In this document: in pieces, positions 62,035 to 64,000 of the stretch
Layout of the letters: each line of letters starts with the position of its first letter
Numbering within the stretch: the first letter of the stretch is position 1
Assembly: GCA_963976815.1 (NCBI GenBank)
Contig: CAXBLU010000003.1
Location: 1 to 64,000, forward strand
DNA from: JAHRVQ01 sp963976815
GTDB lineage: Bacteria > Pseudomonadota > Gammaproteobacteria > Pseudomonadales > Azotimanducaceae
DNA: 64,000 nucleotides
Direction of reading: 5' to 3'
Position numbers and translations under genes: made by a program
The notes under the pieces: generated by a model
Seen by the model: the letters and a program-made list of their open reading frames with translations, nothing else
Databases searched by the model: none
What the model was told of the DNA's origin: nothing

Positions 62035-63149
62035 TAGGCAACCTGTGCGTATTTTTTCAGATGGTAATCACCATTACCAAACAGGGTTTCAAGCACTGTA
62101 ATCCGTTTGAAGTAGTGGCCAACACTCATCTCTTCAGTCATGCCCATCCCGCCATGCAGTTGGATAGCATTTTGGCCGACAAATTTGCCACCCTTACAAA
62201 CCTGGACTTTTAGGCCCGAAACCGCTTTTTTAGCAGCAACATCGTAACCTTCGGTCATGCGCATCGCGGCCATATAAAGTAGAGACTTGGTTTGTTCATG
62301 TTCCACAAACATATCCACCATCCGATGCTGCAATACTTGAAATTTGCCAATCGGTTGGCCAAATTGCTCACGGGTTTTACAGTACTCAACGGTTGTTTTG
62401 TACATAACCTCCATCGCGCCGACTGCTTCTGCACCAATGGCGATAATTGCCTCGTCGATGACCCGTTCGAGAATGGCAAAACCCTCGTCTGCTTTACCTA
62501 GCAACTCACCTTCCACCTTGTCGAACGTAAGTTCAGATGCACGATGTCCATCAACCGTTGCGTAATTGCGTTGAGCAAGTCCCGCTGCACCCTTTTGGAC
62601 CAGGAATAGACTGATGCCCTGGGTGTCTCGTTGTTCGCCGCTGGTACGGGCCGGCACAATAAAGAAATCTGATCCCGGACCACCCAACACAACACCCTTA
62701 GCGCCACTGATGGTGTAGTTTCCACCTGATTCAACCGCTGTGGTTTTGATATCAGACAGATTAAATCGGGCCTGAGGCTCTACAAAAGCAAGCGAGCCAA
62801 GCTTTTCACCGGCGATAATCTCAGCCAGTAGATTTGTCTGACCACCAGCATGTTCCAGGCATTTGCCCGCCAACAAAACGGTCGTGAGGTAAGGCTCAAC
62901 CACTAATCCCTTGCCGAACTCCTCCATTAAGATCATGACATCTACCGGTCCACCACCAAATCCGCCAAGTTCCTCGGAAAAAGGCAGGGCAAGCCAACCG
63001 AGTTCAGCAAAGCTTTTCCAGTTCGCTGGACTGTAGCCTTCTTCCGTCGCGATGAGCTTTTGTCTAGAATCAAAGCCATAATCGTTCTGAATAAATCGTT
63101 GGACGCTGTCCACGAGCATTGATTGCTCTTCTGTGAAAGAAAAATCCAT
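62034..63149 (-). CDS. Acyl-CoA dehydrogenase
   Basis: A 371-residue FAD acyl-CoA dehydrogenase: N-terminal FTEEQSMLVDSVQRFI, the middle-domain GAKGVVLGGP, and the C-terminal REQFGQPIGKFQVLQHRMVDMFV with QLHGGMGMTEE. Similar to small-subunit pimeloyl-CoA dehydrogenases (PimD type), which work as a pair with a large subunit; no such partner is adjacent. Oxidation of an acyl-CoA side chain is the likely role. Confidence 0.92.
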   Translation of the reverse strand: MDFSFTEEQSMLVDSVQRFIQNDYGFDSRQKLIATEEGYSPANWKSFAELGWLALPFSEELGGFGGGPVDVMILMEEFGKGLVVEPYLTTVLLAGKCLEHAGGQTNLLAEIIAGEKLGSLAFVEPQARFNLSDIKTTAVESGGNYTISGAKGVVLGGPGSDFFIVPARTSGEQRDTQGISLFLVQKGAAGLAQRNYATVDGHRASELTFDKVEGELLGKADEGFAILERVIDEAIIAIGAEAVGAMEVMYKTTVEYCKTREQFGQPIGKFQVLQHRMVDMFVEHEQTKSLLYMAAMRMTEGYDVAAKKAVSGLKVQVCKGGKFVGQNAIQLHGGMGMTEEMSVGHYFKRITVLETLFGNGDYHLKKYAQVA

Positions 63150-63265
63150 GTTTAACCCCTAAATTTAAGCCCCCGATCATATTGGGTCGTTGTTGTCATT
63201 TCAACATTGCTATTGTCGCGCTGATAGGGCTTAAATACTGTCCATACCTAGTCTGGAGAATCAAA

Positions 63266-63505
63266 ATGGCAATTCCTGAAATGCCTCAAAAATCCCCCTA
63301 TGGGGTCGAAGTTGTCGCCGGAAAAAACTACTTCTGGTGTGCTTGTGGTAAAAGTGCAAAACAGCCTTTCTGTGACGGTTCTCACAACGGAACGGAATTT
63401 GAGCCGACAAAGTTTGAGGCAACCGAAAGCAAAACGGTATACTTCTGCGGCTGTAAACAAACAGCGGACCAACCGCTCTGCGACGGATCACACAATAAAC
63501 TTTGA
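63266..63505 (+). CDS. CDGSH-type iron-sulfur protein with two motifs
   Basis: A 79-residue protein with two CDGSH-type [2Fe-2S] sites: C-x-C-x8-C-D-G-S-H (W-C-A-C ... P-F-C-D-G-S-H) and C-G-C-x8-C-D-G-S-H near the C-terminus. Each would bind a cluster through three Cys and one His, as in mitoNEET relatives. It has no membrane anchor. ATG at 63266 has TGGAGA upstream. Role in electron or cluster transfer is inferred. Confidence 0.92.
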   Translation: MAIPEMPQKSPYGVEVVAGKNYFWCACGKSAKQPFCDGSHNGTEFEPTKFEATESKTVYFCGCKQTADQPLCDGSHNKL

Positions 63506-63561
63506 TCCGCCTACTCACTCCATGAAAGGTATAAGGACAAAAGCTTGTCCTAAACATTGCC

Positions 63562-64000
63562 ATGAAAATAAATCCACTTACACCCAAATGGCAACACGAT
63601 GACCCGAAGGTTCGCTTACAAAGCGTTCTTGCTGGCAAACTGACAGCCGAAATTCTCACCCAACTCGCGGACAAAGATCCCGATGCCGGTGTTCGGCTCG
63701 CCGCCATTGAGCGGGTTGATGACGTCAACGCGTTGTTGAACCTTGCAACAAGCGATACCGCTCCCAGTAAAAAGGAGGCTGCCTCACGCTGGGCAACGCT
63801 TGTTGGTTCAGACCTCGCGCACCTCGATGTCATTAACGATGAGCTGCCGATCAATTTGTTAAAGGCACTCGCCACCCACTCCCCTGCAGAAGATTTTCGA
63901 ATTCGCGCAACCGACCACATCAAAGATGATTTGGATCTCTGCGAACTCTTACTAACGGACAACCTGAGTCGAGTCCATCAACACTGTGCTGGCCGACTTG
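63562..64000 (+). CDS. HEAT-like/DUF349-type protein, 3' end outside window
   Basis: 146 codons without a stop to the window edge. The start KINPLTPKWQHDDPKVRLQSV and the following HEAT-like helices (VLAGKLTAEILTQLADKDPDAGVRLAAIERV) match the N-terminus of the long DUF349 proteins of gammaproteobacteria, as I recall them. Function unknown. A 7-bp hairpin (63534-63551) precedes it. Confidence 0.7.
   Translation, partial: MKINPLTPKWQHDDPKVRLQSVLAGKLTAEILTQLADKDPDAGVRLAAIERVDDVNALLNLATSDTAPSKKEAASRWATLVGSDLAHLDVINDELPINLLKALATHSPAEDFRIRATDHIKDDLDLCELLLTDNLSRVHQHCAGRL

Noticed and set aside
1..64000. tRNA, rRNA, prophage, integron or restriction/defence genes
   Set aside because: None seen on either strand by inspection; I cannot exclude small RNAs that need a covariance search.

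Overview
The window is a gene-dense chromosomal segment of a marine-type gammaproteobacterium, most likely from the Cellvibrionales/OMG-like part of the class. The evidence is gene order that I recall from Pseudomonas (dcd-apbC-metG-rnf-nth; argG-motY-pyrC-rnt; DUF2066/perM/hda; scpA-scpB), a Na+-type polar flagellar protein (MotY), c-di-GMP enzymes, a TonB iron-uptake locus and many 4-nt start/stop overlaps. The genus assignment is inference. I see no rRNA, tRNA, CRISPR array, transposase, prophage or defence island, and no gene-free stretch above 300 bases.

Layout. 1-3.5 kb: scpB (cut by the window edge, with long repetitive acidic tails), scpA and trpS. 3.6-12.9 kb: YciO, YciB and YciI, an SH3/coiled-coil membrane protein, a Bacteroidetes-like pdxJ, a membrane-anchored cold-shock protein, yciH, sseA, mnmC, serA and a LysR regulator. 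13-19.2 kb: a two-gene metzincin protease module, a di-iron protein, and a GntR/ABC operon with its operator. 19.4-25.6 kb: a Firmicutes-type murG-like gene, hda, perM, DUF2066, DUF3108, dcd, apbC. 25.8-32.1 kb: metG, the rnf cluster and nth. 32.1-34.2 kb: a small divergent arsR/arsI pair around a perfect palindrome, then argG. 34.2-49.5 kb: amidase, motY, pyrC, rnt, c-di-GMP proteins, glutaredoxin, orphan hydantoinase B, argD. 49.6-55.3 kb: GH20 hexosaminidase, thiolase with a duplicated 3' end, an unrecognised 468-aa protein and a membrane thioredoxin-fold protein. 55.3-60.3 kb: a hydrolase remnant and a Fur-type iron locus. 60.3-64 kb: membrane proteins, alpha/beta hydrolase, acyl-CoA dehydrogenase, CDGSH protein and the start of a DUF349-type protein.

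Two observations stand out. (1) The thioredoxin-fold gene at 54550-55299 is interrupted by one in-frame TGA exactly where the first cysteine of a W-C-P-Y-C redox motif belongs. A hairpin follows at the spacing of a bacterial SECIS element, so it is very probably a membrane-anchored selenoprotein. (2) The rnf cluster has no rnfC. The two-cluster ferredoxin end of RnfC is fused to the C-terminus of RnfB, and the NADH/FMN module is missing from the operon, giving a remodelled five-cluster Rnf electron-input subunit. A third signal is a tandem, synonymously diverged copy of the last 49 bases of the thiolase gene, which looks like a scar of allelic replacement.
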